Source of the DNA: Chloroflexota bacterium
Lineage (GTDB): Bacteria > Chloroflexota > Anaerolineae > UBA4142
Length of the DNA stretch: 38,209 bases
Assembly (NCBI GenBank): GCA_016865935.1
Contig: VGOB01000020.1
Coordinates: forward strand, 1-38,209
Direction of reading: 5' to 3'
Part shown: positions 1 through 7,114 of the stretch, in pieces
Layout: every line of letters starts with the position of its first letter
How positions within the stretch are numbered: the first letter of the stretch is position 1
Made by a program: the position numbers and the translations under genes
Notes under the pieces: model-generated
Told to the model about the DNA's origin: nothing
Seen by the model: only the letters and a program-made list of their open reading frames with translations
The model's database searches: none

Positions 1-74
1 GGTGATTGGGATACACCGTTTTTACCAGAGGCAGCCCGATTGTCAAAACTTAGCCCACCAATATCTTGAGCATA

Positions 75-2009
75 TCACGGCTCGGGGAACCGTCCCCAAA
101 TTGGACATTTCAGGCACATTCCGGAGTGTGGAAACAAATGTGGACGTGTGCGATGTTCTACCTCCGCGAGCAATTGGCACTTGGGGCAGGCGTACTCAAT
201 TCCACGCCGATAGATGTACCGCGCAATCGGATCCAACTTGGCCACTTGCGTGTACCCACCCTCAATCTGTTCTATCACATCATGGAGATTTAGAAAGCGA
301 TGTGGTGTATTCGCAGGAAGAACAAAGCCAGGGATGTCTCGCGAATTCTTGACTGCTTTAACTAGTACTTTGGACGGCAAACGCAAATCCGTGGATATTA
401 AATCAGGACGAATGAGAAAGAAGGTGTTACACCCTGTCTTGGTACCCATTTTCACGCGGGCGTAATCTCCAAGTTTCCGCGCACAGCGCACAGTCAGTTC
501 TTGGCGCAGCAAGTCCTCAAAAAGAGTTCGAGTCCAGTTCAGGGACGAGGCAAGTTCGGCGCGACTGACTTCGCGGCTGACTACATCAACCAAAGTCCGA
601 TCTGGAGAGACTAGATGATGAAACTTGGTCGGCGCGGAGGGAGCGCGACGCGCTAGAGAGAGAATAACTGTATTCGCTTTGACCTTGAGACCTTGTTGAA
701 TGAAGGGATGCTCGTGAAGCGTAAAGATATGCCGCAATTCGATTTGCTCGGTAAGAAACCGCCGAATTGGTTCGCCATAGCGGGTGTCGAAGAAATTGCG
801 CGAGGTAATGTAAGCTAGGATACCATCATCTCGCAATACTTCTATGCCCCGCAAGATGAAAAAGTTACTAAGATCGGAGGTTGGCTTCACAGCATATTTT
901 GGATAGCGACTATTCCAACTTCCGATAAATTCGGTTTTTCCCGAAACATGATTCCCCTGGCTCAGCGCAATAAAAGGCGGATTGCCCACGCACAGATCGA
1001 AAGTATGTTGCGCCAACAATGTTGCACCTGCTCGCTTTGCATTGCTTTCATTGGTTGAATCTGACCAATACGATGATTGCGTATTTCGGGATTGTGCAAG
1101 AATATCCGTCAGTGAATTTCCCTGAACAAGGTTATCCAGCGCAGGCAATATTATTGGCACGCTCATATCCATCGCGTCCAATTCGATTGCCAGTAGCCAG
1201 AGTCGCATCTTTGCAACAGTGATGGCTTCGGGCATGATATCCAAGCCATACACGTTATTCATCAAGATGTGACGCATCAAAGAAATACGCTCAGATTTCG
1301 AGATCTTCCCGTCAAGCAAAGAACGCGCAAAAATCTCAAGATTACAAAGAAAGCGCGTGGCGGACACAAGAAACGCGCCACCCCCAACGCTCAAATCTAT
1401 CAATCGCACCCGCGACAAAGCATTAACAATCCATTCGAATTCTCTTTCAAGTCCGCGGGCTTGTTCCCAATCGTGTGCATACCAACACCGCATCGCTTGG
1501 ACTATGCGTTCGGCATTGCCAAAATTCCTTTCGGCAGCTATTGTGCTCCACTCGTGAAATGCGTGCACTACGATTGAATGCGCCAAAAAGTCAGGAGTAA
1601 AATAAGAACCTGTTTCGCGATTGTCAATCCAACGCTGGTAGATGTAGTCCAAAAGCCAGGGACGGACTGAAGAACTAGCTTGCGGTTCAGCATTCCCATT
1701 TTGTTGGAGTGACCAACTGTAGCGAGGCAGAATCTCCTGCGTCAATCTGGTCAAAGAATCTTGATCCACGCACCACGCCGAATTGTCAGATTGCCTGGAA
1801 GGAACCGAATCGTGGGCAGGGTTCGTCGCATCCATGAATCTTGCGAACAGTAAATTATTAATCAGGGTAACTTCGTGTGCGAAGGATGGCAGCCCTCCCT
1901 TGTTCGACACGAGACGTCCTCGATAAGGCAATAGATCCCTGAACAAATCTAGAGAAGCATTGCGGTTTGATGTTGATTTACTTTGTGAATCGGTTGCCGA
2001 GTACAACAT
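75..2009 (-). CDS. Eco57I/type IIG-like DNA N6-adenine methyltransferase
   Basis: Predicted SAM-dependent methyltransferase that modifies adenine in a DNA recognition site. Numbering from the ATG at 2009: GSYFTP at about 134-139 (common in type IIG-like enzymes), SAM motif I DLSVGGGAF at about 205-213, a GLDIMPEAI segment at about 255, catalytic motif IV NPPF at about 343-346, then a region likely to hold the target-recognition domain. The frame stays open upstream to 2189, but that part overlaps the gene ending at 2050 and has no start between 2050 and 2009, so ATG 2009 is chosen (AAGG about 12 nt upstream). There is no N-terminal nuclease domain and no restriction gene nearby, so it may be an orphan. 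The last 50 residues carry two CxxC pairs and do not look like the usual specificity-domain end; truncation or a lost frame is possible. Base composition is more AT-rich than its neighbours, suggesting transfer. Confidence 0.85.
   Translation of the reverse strand: MLYSATDSQSKSTSNRNASLDLFRDLLPYRGRLVSNKGGLPSFAHEVTLINNLLFARFMDATNPAHDSVPSRQSDNSAWCVDQDSLTRLTQEILPRYSWSLQQNGNAEPQASSSVRPWLLDYIYQRWIDNRETGSYFTPDFLAHSIVVHAFHEWSTIAAERNFGNAERIVQAMRCWYAHDWEQARGLEREFEWIVNALSRVRLIDLSVGGGAFLVSATRFLCNLEIFARSLLDGKISKSERISLMRHILMNNVYGLDIMPEAITVAKMRLWLLAIELDAMDMSVPIILPALDNLVQGNSLTDILAQSRNTQSSYWSDSTNESNAKRAGATLLAQHTFDLCVGNPPFIALSQGNHVSGKTEFIGSWNSRYPKYAVKPTSDLSNFFILRGIEVLRDDGILAYITSRNFFDTRYGEPIRRFLTEQIELRHIFTLHEHPFIQQGLKVKANTVILSLARRAPSAPTKFHHLVSPDRTLVDVVSREVSRAELASSLNWTRTLFEDLLRQELTVRCARKLGDYARVKMGTKTGCNTFFLIRPDLISTDLRLPSKVLVKAVKNSRDIPGFVLPANTPHRFLNLHDVIEQIEGGYTQVAKLDPIARYIYRRGIEYACPKCQLLAEVEHRTRPHLFPHSGMCLKCPIWGRFPEP
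84..97. terminator. Small GC hairpin at the 3' end of the methyltransferase gene
   Basis: GGGGA-ACCG-TCCCC forms a 5-bp stem just inside the end of the methyltransferase gene. Next to it, GAGC/GCTC arms surround the stop codon. No U-tract follows on the minus strand, so a terminator role is uncertain. Confidence 0.25.
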
Positions 2010-2049
2010 TGCAAGTCTTACCTTTGTCGCGAATAAGAGGAGTCCGTCG

Positions 2050-2289
2050 TCATTTCTCGCGTTTTCTCGCAAGCCACGCCTGCACGCGCGCGCCAATTTC
2101 TGGCGACAAATCTGATTCTGATTCAGCGTGCTCCCTTTCCGCCAGCGCGCACGCAAGTTCATCCTCAGAAACCGCGCCCAATCGCTCAAGCAGCGCGGTA
2201 AAATCGGCGCGTTGTTGCGCGGAATCCTCTCTCACCGTCAGCGTGGGCGCGCTTGGGTCATTCACAGTTCTGGGAGCATCGGTTGCCAT
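2050..2289 (-). CDS. Small hypothetical protein upstream of the methyltransferase
   Basis: A 79-residue acidic, Ala/Glu-rich protein of unknown family, predicted mostly helical. The ATG at 2289 is preferred over an in-frame TTG at 2307 because an extended -10 (TGTTATAAT) ends 6 nt before the ATG, so a transcript would start at or next to it. It lies 40 nt upstream of the methyltransferase ATG and could be co-transcribed with it. Its composition matches the GC-rich host genes better than the methyltransferase. No function is assigned. Confidence 0.55.
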   Translation of the reverse strand: MATDAPRTVNDPSAPTLTVREDSAQQRADFTALLERLGAVSEDELACALAEREHAESESDLSPEIGARVQAWLARKREK

Positions 2290-2295
2290 AGCCGC

Positions 2296-2304
2296 ATTAT
2301 AACA
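2296..2304 (-). promoter_or_regulatory. Extended -10 promoter, probably leaderless
   Basis: On the minus strand TGTTATAAT is followed by 6 nt and then the ATG at 2289. No convincing -35 was found, which fits an extended -10 promoter. The spacing predicts a leaderless mRNA. Confidence 0.5.
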
Positions 2305-2345
2305 CAAAAACGCCCGATTGCGTACTACTTTTTACGCGCATCCAT

Positions 2346-2374
2346 TTGAAAACCGTGCAAGCCCGTGATATACT
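2346..2374 (+). promoter_or_regulatory. Promoter of the mazG-like gene (TTGAAA-17-TATACT)
   Basis: TTGAAA at 2346-2351, a 17-bp spacer ending in TGA (extended -10), and TATACT at 2369-2374. The ATG at 2381 is 6 nt downstream of the -10, so transcription should begin at about the start codon, and no Shine-Dalgarno is visible. This is a good leaderless candidate. Confidence 0.65.
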
Positions 2375-2380
2375 GAGCGT

Positions 2381-2707
2381 ATGGAATTCATCCAACTCAT
2401 AGACCGCGCGCTCGCGCTGCGCGCGCAATACGCCGAATTGGAACGCCGAAGGTACGGCGCGGCGTGGACGAACGAAGAACTCGCGCTCGGCTTCGTCGGC
2501 GATGTGGGCGATCTGGCGAAACTCGTGAGGGCGCAAAATGGTCGGCGCGCGATTCCTGATGCAAAGGAAAAACTGGCGCATGAATTGGCGGATTGTCTCT
2601 GGTCGGTGATGGTGTTGGCGCGCGCGCACGACATCGATCTGGAACGCGCGTTTTTGCAAACGATGGATGATCTGGAGCAACACGTTGAACGCGCGCTCCG
2701 CACGTAA
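2381..2707 (+). CDS. MazG-like nucleotide pyrophosphohydrolase
   Basis: A 108-residue all-alpha NTP pyrophosphohydrolase-like protein, expected to hydrolyse a nucleoside triphosphate to the monophosphate and pyrophosphate in the cytoplasm with Mg2+. Metal-binding candidates are the acidic cluster in GFVGDVGDL (about residues 38-45) and ExxD in HELAD (about 67-71), the paired acidic motifs of the MazG/dUTPase-like fold. Single-domain length fits small MazG-like proteins rather than the two-domain MazG of E. coli. It has its own strong promoter and no Shine-Dalgarno. Its substrate cannot be told from sequence; house-cleaning of non-canonical nucleotides or (p)ppGpp-linked roles are typical of the family. 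Confidence 0.75.
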   Translation: MEFIQLIDRALALRAQYAELERRRYGAAWTNEELALGFVGDVGDLAKLVRAQNGRRAIPDAKEKLAHELADCLWSVMVLARAHDIDLERAFLQTMDDLEQHVERALRT

Positions 2708-2733
2708 CGAGTTTTTCGCTAACGCAAAATATT

Positions 2734-2742
2734 TGATATAAT
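2734..2742 (+). promoter_or_regulatory. Extended -10 promoter of the gltD-like/GDH-CBS unit
   Basis: TGATATAAT is an extended -10. The ATG at 2773 lies about 30 nt downstream and has a GGAG Shine-Dalgarno at 2763-2766. Confidence 0.6.
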
Positions 2743-2772
2743 ACGCGTCGTCAAGAATAATCGGAGAAAAAT

Positions 2773-4260
2773 ATGTCCACGTTTCCCAAACCCGCGTTCG
2801 AAGACCCCGGCTCGCTCTGGCTCGATCCAACGCGACGCGATCGCATCAACATCCCCGCAACGCCGCCGCCCGAACAATCGGCGACGGAAAGCGTCAAAAA
2901 TTTTCGGATGGTCTTCCTGGGTTACGATGAATCGCAGGCGGTCGTCGAGGCGACGCGGTGTATTCATTGTCCGTCGCCGGAGCCGTGCATCGTCGCGTGT
3001 CCTTTGCATAACGATATTCCCAGCGCGTTGCTTGAAATCGAACAAGGCAAGTACGAAAACGCCGCGAATATTTTTTGCGCGACATCGAATCTGCCGGAAG
3101 TGTGCGGGCGATTGTGTCCGCAGGAAATTTTGTGCGAGGGCTCTTGCACTGTTGGCGGGTACGATCGCCCGGTCAACATCGGCAAACTGGAAGCGTTTTG
3201 CGCGGATTGGCAACGCGCGCGCGGCGGTTTTCCCAAACCGTCCGGCGTTTCACCGACCGGGCGGCGCGTTGCCGTGGTGGGCAGTGGTCCCGCGGGACTG
3301 GCGGTTGCGGAGGAATTGACGCGGCACGGTCACGCGGTCGTCGTCTACGAGGATTGGCCCCTGCCCGGCGGATTGTTGCGCTACGGCATTCCAAGTTTCA
3401 AATTGGCGAAAAATATTGTCGTCGAAAAAATCGCGCACCTCGAATCGATCGGCATAAAATTCGTTTGCAACACACGCATCGGGCGCGATCTTTCGTTCGA
3501 CGATTTGCATCGCGAGTACGACGCGGTCTTTCTCGGCATCGGCGCTCCGGTCGGTCATCGCATCACCTTGCCCGGCGAAGAATTGCAAGGCGTTTACCAG
3601 GCAACGGAATTTTTGGCGCGCGGCAATCTATCGCGCGATGAATTGCCCGCCGCGATGCGCGCGTTGCCCGAAGTGGGCGCGACGATGATCGTGATCGGCG
3701 GCGGCGATACGGCGGTGGATTGCGTCCGTACGGCGCGACGATTGCAAGTTCAAGCGGGAATCACAAACGGTTGCATCGTGGGATATTATCGCGGCGCGGA
3801 ATTCGAGATGCGCGCGCGCGAAGAAGAATATCGCCACGCGCTCGCCGAAGGCGCGCGCTATGAATTTCTGACGACGCCGGTGCGTTTCATCGGTGACGCG
3901 CGCGGTCACGTCCGCCAAATCGAAATGCAACGGATGCGCGCCAAGCCCGCCGGTCAGCCGGAGCAACGCAAGCCCTCGCGCATTCGCATTCCGATTCCTG
4001 ACTCGAACTTTATCGTCCCCGCCGATGGGGTGGTTCTAGCAATTGGCTACGAAGGCGATCCGCTCATTCCATCCAAGGTGCCAGTGTTGAAAACGACGCG
4101 CCCTGGAATTTTCAAAGTGGAATCGGAAGAGACTGGACGGACGACGCTGCAAGGAATTTTCGCGGCGGGCGACGACGTACACGGATCGGATTTGATCGTG
4201 ACCGCCGTTGCCGCCGGTCGTTTTGTCGCGCGTGAGATGGATGAGTATTTGCGATCTTGA
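2773..4260 (+). CDS. GltD-like NAD(P)-dependent flavoprotein oxidoreductase
   Basis: Member of the glutamate synthase small-subunit family, which passes electrons from NAD(P)H through FAD to iron-sulfur clusters. The N-terminal domain has two Cys groups (63, 66, 72, 76 and 111, 115, 121, 125) that would ligate [4Fe-4S] clusters. The FAD Rossmann motif GSGPAG is at about 170-175, an NAD(P)-binding GGGDTAVDC near 310, and the C-terminal GIFAAGDDVHG FAD motif near 468. At 495 residues it matches GltD. No large GOGAT subunit (GltB) is present. Instead a glutamate-dehydrogenase-family gene follows 11 nt later with a strong Shine-Dalgarno, so the two are very probably co-translated. Whether it works with that protein, or as a ferredoxin or NADPH oxidoreductase, is inference. 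Confidence 0.88.
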   Translation: MSTFPKPAFEDPGSLWLDPTRRDRINIPATPPPEQSATESVKNFRMVFLGYDESQAVVEATRCIHCPSPEPCIVACPLHNDIPSALLEIEQGKYENAANIFCATSNLPEVCGRLCPQEILCEGSCTVGGYDRPVNIGKLEAFCADWQRARGGFPKPSGVSPTGRRVAVVGSGPAGLAVAEELTRHGHAVVVYEDWPLPGGLLRYGIPSFKLAKNIVVEKIAHLESIGIKFVCNTRIGRDLSFDDLHREYDAVFLGIGAPVGHRITLPGEELQGVYQATEFLARGNLSRDELPAAMRALPEVGATMIVIGGGDTAVDCVRTARRLQVQAGITNGCIVGYYRGAEFEMRAREEEYRHALAEGARYEFLTTPVRFIGDARGHVRQIEMQRMRAKPAGQPEQRKPSRIRIPIPDSNFIVPADGVVLAIGYEGDPLIPSKVPVLKTTRPGIFKVESEETGRTTLQGIFAAGDDVHGSDLIVTAVAAGRFVAREMDEYLRS

Positions 4261-4271
4261 AAGGAGGGGCA

Positions 4272-6155
4272 ATGTTGCCCAAACGAATGAACGAATTTTT
4301 GCGCGATCTGTTGCCCGAAGATGTGTGGCAGACGCGCCGCAGCGAAGAGAACGGTTTGTGTTATTTGGAATTCACTTCGCAAGATGTCGAACTGTTGCAT
4401 CGGCTTGGCATCGAAGTGGACAACCTGGGTCCGCGTCTCGTCGCGTGTATGTGGAACGAACGCGCGCCGCAAGAGATCGGCGGCTATCTCGTCGTGGATA
4501 ATGTCGCGATGGGCTTGCCGGCAATGGGCGGCATTCGCTTGTCGCTCGATGTGACGCCCGCCGCGATTCACAATCTCGCGCGCGGGATGACGCTGAAAAA
4601 CGCGGCAGCCGATTTGCCATACGGCGGCGGCAAGTCCGGCATCGTTGCCAGCACGAACTTGTCGCCCGCCGATCACACCGCCGTTGTGCGCGGCTTCGCG
4701 CATCTGATTCGGCGTTACGTGCGATTGTACAACCCAGGTCCCGATGTCGGCACGAACGATCAAGATATGAAAACGATCGCGATCGAAAACGGACTCGACG
4801 CGGTCGTCTCCAAGCCGGTCGAGATGGGCGGCAATCGGATCGATCAGTTGGGCGCGGCGGCGGGCGGGTGCGCGATCGCGCTCGACACGTTGTATCGCGA
4901 AGCGCATCGCTTGCGCGTGCTGCCGCAGTTCCGCAATCTGGAAATTCCGTCCTGGGACGCGGTGACCTGTATCGTGCAAGGTTTCGGCGCGGTCGGCGCG
5001 GGTTTCGCGCGCTTGATCTTGGAAATGCAGAAAACCGGCGCGCCCAAAATCGTCGGCATCAGCGACGCGTCCGGTTATCTGTTTTGCGAAAGCGGTTTGG
5101 ACATCGCGTTGTTGCTTGCGCTGCGCGACAAAAATCCGCTCGTCACCAAGCCGTACTTTTTGGCGCATCCCGACGCGCCGAGTGCGGATTGTCCCGCGCT
5201 GAAATTTTCGAGCGCGCGCGACGATCTGTTGCGCGAGAACGCATTCGCGCTGATTCCTGCCGCGCCGCAAGCGAATTATCTCGACGTGGACGACGCGTCG
5301 CGTCCTTCGATGACGCTGGACAAAGCGGGACGCTGGTCAATGATCATCGAAGGCGCGAACACGTACTCGCCCGATCCCAAACGCAAAGCCGCGCGGCGGC
5401 GAATGGAACGGCGCGTTTATCAAGAGCGCGGCACGCTGATCGCAACCGATTTTCTCGTCAACTCCGGCGGCGTGATTTTTGCCGCGCACGAACGCTTGAT
5501 CCCGACGCCCACCGCGTTGCGAATTCCGAACGAGTCGCTCGGCAATCGCGCGGCGGTAGACAAGTGGCTTGCCGATCACGCGCGCGAATTCGCCGAACTT
5601 GCGGACAGGCGACGCATCGCCGCGGAGCAAAAACGCGACGAGGTGATTCGCCGCAATATGGTCGAGTTGGTGGATGGCTTGATCGCGGAAGACGACGCGC
5701 TGCCGTGCCAGGTCGCGGAGCGAATCAGCATCAGTCGCATCGTCCGCAAAGAAAGTCATCGCGTCGTGCGTGAGGTGATGATCGAAATGGCGACGACGCC
5801 GCTCGGATCGACGGTGCAAGACGCGGCGCGTGTGCTGATCGAAAAGAACACGGACATTTTATCGGTGCTCGCGCCGGAGGGTCACGTCGTCGGCATTCTC
5901 ACCGATTGGGACATTACGCAAGCCGCCGCGCGCGGCAAAATCGAAGGCGTGCGCGTGGACGAAGTGATGTCGCGGCAAATCGTTTCGTGTGGAGCGGAGG
6001 ACAGCATTCTGGACGCGGTGACGATGTTGGAACAGCACGACATTTCCGCGCTGCCGGTTCTATCGCGTGAAGGGCGCGTGCTGGGTGTGGTCACGGTAGA
6101 TTTGCTTGCAACGCGGACGTTGTATCGGTTGTTGCTGGGGGAACAGCAGACGTAA
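4272..6155 (+). CDS. Glu/Leu/Phe/Val dehydrogenase family protein fused to a CBS-domain pair
   Basis: The N-terminal ~450 residues are a glutamate-dehydrogenase-type amino acid dehydrogenase: GGIRLSLDVT near 86-95, Lys109 and Lys121 in MTLKNAAADLPYGGGKSG, Asp158 in NPGPDVGTND, and a dinucleotide-binding GFGAVGAG near 238. A helical, charged linker follows, then two CBS motifs (about 505-560 and 570-622, ending DISALPVLSREGRVLGVVTVD), which usually bind adenine nucleotides. At 627 residues it is about 190 longer than ordinary GDH. The start is ATG 4272, 4 nt after AAGGAGG; an upstream in-frame TTG at 4257 overlaps the previous stop and is less likely. The expected reaction is reversible oxidative deamination of glutamate or a branched-chain amino acid. 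The CBS pair suggests control by AMP/ATP or SAM. Substrate and effector are not determined by sequence. Confidence 0.85.
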   Translation: MLPKRMNEFLRDLLPEDVWQTRRSEENGLCYLEFTSQDVELLHRLGIEVDNLGPRLVACMWNERAPQEIGGYLVVDNVAMGLPAMGGIRLSLDVTPAAIHNLARGMTLKNAAADLPYGGGKSGIVASTNLSPADHTAVVRGFAHLIRRYVRLYNPGPDVGTNDQDMKTIAIENGLDAVVSKPVEMGGNRIDQLGAAAGGCAIALDTLYREAHRLRVLPQFRNLEIPSWDAVTCIVQGFGAVGAGFARLILEMQKTGAPKIVGISDASGYLFCESGLDIALLLALRDKNPLVTKPYFLAHPDAPSADCPALKFSSARDDLLRENAFALIPAAPQANYLDVDDASRPSMTLDKAGRWSMIIEGANTYSPDPKRKAARRRMERRVYQERGTLIATDFLVNSGGVIFAAHERLIPTPTALRIPNESLGNRAAVDKWLADHAREFAELADRRRIAAEQKRDEVIRRNMVELVDGLIAEDDALPCQVAERISISRIVRKESHRVVREVMIEMATTPLGSTVQDAARVLIEKNTDILSVLAPEGHVVGILTDWDITQAAARGKIEGVRVDEVMSRQIVSCGAEDSILDAVTMLEQHDISALPVLSREGRVLGVVTVDLLATRTLYRLLLGEQQT

Positions 6156-6180
6156 AAGTGCGTTCCGAATTCCTGAAATG

Positions 6181-6189
6181 TGGTATAAT
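6181..6189 (+). promoter_or_regulatory. Extended -10 promoter (TGGTATAAT)
   Basis: TGGTATAAT lies about 30 nt upstream of the ATG at 6219, which has GAGGAG at 6204-6209. It suggests the short gene that follows is expressed on its own. Confidence 0.5.
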
Positions 6190-6218
6190 GCGTTCGGGTG
6201 ATCGAGGAGAATAATCCG

Positions 6219-6443
6219 ATGACAATCGCGACAAAACAAAACCGATTGCGCCCGCGCCGGGTGGCAGATATGACGCCCGACGAGTTGTGCGCGCTGATTG
6301 AAAAGATGATTGACCGCAAACTAGCCAACGGGAGCCCGGCTCAGCCGAAAAGCAAGATCACACCGGCGATGCGCCAGCGCGCGATCTCTGCCGCCGGACG
6401 TTTTCGTTCAGGACGAGCTGATGTTTCCCGACAGCACGACTGA
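6219..6443 (+). pseudogene. VapB-type antitoxin remnant, cut at its C-terminal motif
   Basis: A 74-residue reading frame starting at ATG 6219 (GAGGAG nine nt upstream; an in-frame GTG at 6198 is less likely). The C-terminal stretch GRFRSGRADVSRQHD resembles the conserved end of VapB-type antitoxins that partner PIN toxins, where HD is normally followed by E-Y-L and a few more residues. Here a TGA follows HD at once. Dropping a single base at 6441 would read HDEYK, so a +1 frameshift probably created the stop. No PIN toxin gene follows; a terminator hairpin starts 3 nt after the stop. It is read as a broken, orphaned antitoxin, and a sequencing error cannot be excluded. Confidence 0.5.
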
Positions 6444-6445
6444 AT

Positions 6446-6484
6446 ACAAGCCCCGAAGGATTTCAAAAATCCTTCGGGGCTTGT
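6446..6484. terminator. Bidirectional Rho-independent terminator
   Basis: A perfect inverted repeat with an 18-bp stem (arm ACAAGCCCCGAAGGATTT) and a CAA loop. It lies between the convergent ends of the antitoxin remnant (+) and the CopG antitoxin gene (-), 2 nt from the latter's stop codon, so it can serve both. Confidence 0.8.
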
Positions 6485-6486
6485 GT

Positions 6487-6759
6487 TCAGCGCGCTGTCA
6501 CACCGAGTGTTTCAGTTTGCAGCCGCTCCAAGAGCCAGGTTTGCATCAAGCGTTGATAGGGCATCTTTCTGTGCCGCGCGATAGTTTTGATCGCGCGGAG
6601 AGCGTCTGCGCTCAGAGCGATCCGTTCGCGTCGACGGCGCGGCGCGACGATTTCGATCTCGACTGCTGGCAAAGCGTCAATGAACTCGGCGGCAGAATGA
6701 GTTGCCCAGTATTGGCGTTCCGCATCTTCAGTTCTGAAATTTGGCGCTTTCATTTTCAT
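6487..6759 (-). CDS. CopG/BrnA-type antitoxin
   Basis: A 90-residue protein, second gene of a toxin-antitoxin pair. The N-terminal half (NFRTEDAERQYWATH followed by an acidic stretch) resembles the toxin-binding part of the CopG antitoxin family. The C-terminal half (RERIALSADALRAIKTIARH) is a ribbon-helix-helix segment that should bind the operon's own operator. It overlaps the toxin gene by 4 nt (ATGA), giving translational coupling, and ends next to a strong terminator. Autoregulation through the promoter near 7070 is expected for this class. Confidence 0.78.
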   Translation of the reverse strand: MKMKAPNFRTEDAERQYWATHSAAEFIDALPAVEIEIVAPRRRRERIALSADALRAIKTIARHRKMPYQRLMQTWLLERLQTETLGVTAR

Positions 6760-7037
6760 CCTCGCTTACTCTTGCGAAAACCAAATCGTTCTGATTCATC
6801 CATATCGCGCGCGGTGATCACGCGGATGACACGATTGGGTCGCCATACAAACACGATGAACAAATATCGTCCTTCGGTCGTTTGTCCGAACGCGTAGTAT
6901 TTACGCTCTCGCGCTTTGCGGACAAGTGGATGCTGATCGAAGACTTCTTCAATTTCATCTCGTGTGACTCGATGCAGATCCCAAATCTTATCTTCGTTTT
7001 CTGCGTCCCAATCAAAATCAGCGATGAACAAGGGCAT
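6756..7037 (-). CDS. brnT: BrnT-family ribonuclease toxin
   Basis: A 93-residue protein with the BrnT pattern: FDWDAENEDKIWDLHRV at the N-terminus, a central EVFDQHP helix, and the core RYLFIVFVWRPNRVIRVITAR followed by a charged DESER tail. BrnT toxins are RelE-fold ribonucleases that block translation and are neutralised by a BrnA/CopG partner, here the overlapping downstream gene. Toxin-first order is typical of brnTA. The start is ATG 7037 with AAAGGGA about 10 nt upstream and an extended -10 at 7065-7073. Length and key residues look intact, so the pair is probably functional. The local sequence is more AT-rich than the flanks. Confidence 0.78.
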   Translation of the reverse strand: MPLFIADFDWDAENEDKIWDLHRVTRDEIEEVFDQHPLVRKARERKYYAFGQTTEGRYLFIVFVWRPNRVIRVITARDMDESERFGFRKSKRG

Positions 7038-7064
7038 TGGTATGCGATCCCTTTCTCACGCAAG

Positions 7065-7073
7065 ATTATATCA
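7065..7073 (-). promoter_or_regulatory. Extended -10 promoter of the brnT/antitoxin operon
   Basis: TGATATAAT on the minus strand, about 28 nt upstream of the brnT ATG. The CopG antitoxin would be expected to bind near here; no clear operator palindrome was recognised. Confidence 0.55.
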
Positions 7074-7114
7074 TCTGTGATGTTTGTTTGCAATTTAGTG
7101 TGTTCTGCGTTGGG

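Noticed and set aside
75..2009. A complete restriction-modification or BREX locus
   Set aside because: Only a methyltransferase-like gene is present; no PD-ExK nuclease, BrxL/PglZ or helicase is seen in the window.
3075..3641. Long open frames overlapping the GltD-like, GDH, NamZ, Lon and permease genes on other frames
   Set aside because: They are GC-rich shadow frames: Arg/Ala-rich, without family motifs and lying entirely within well-supported genes.
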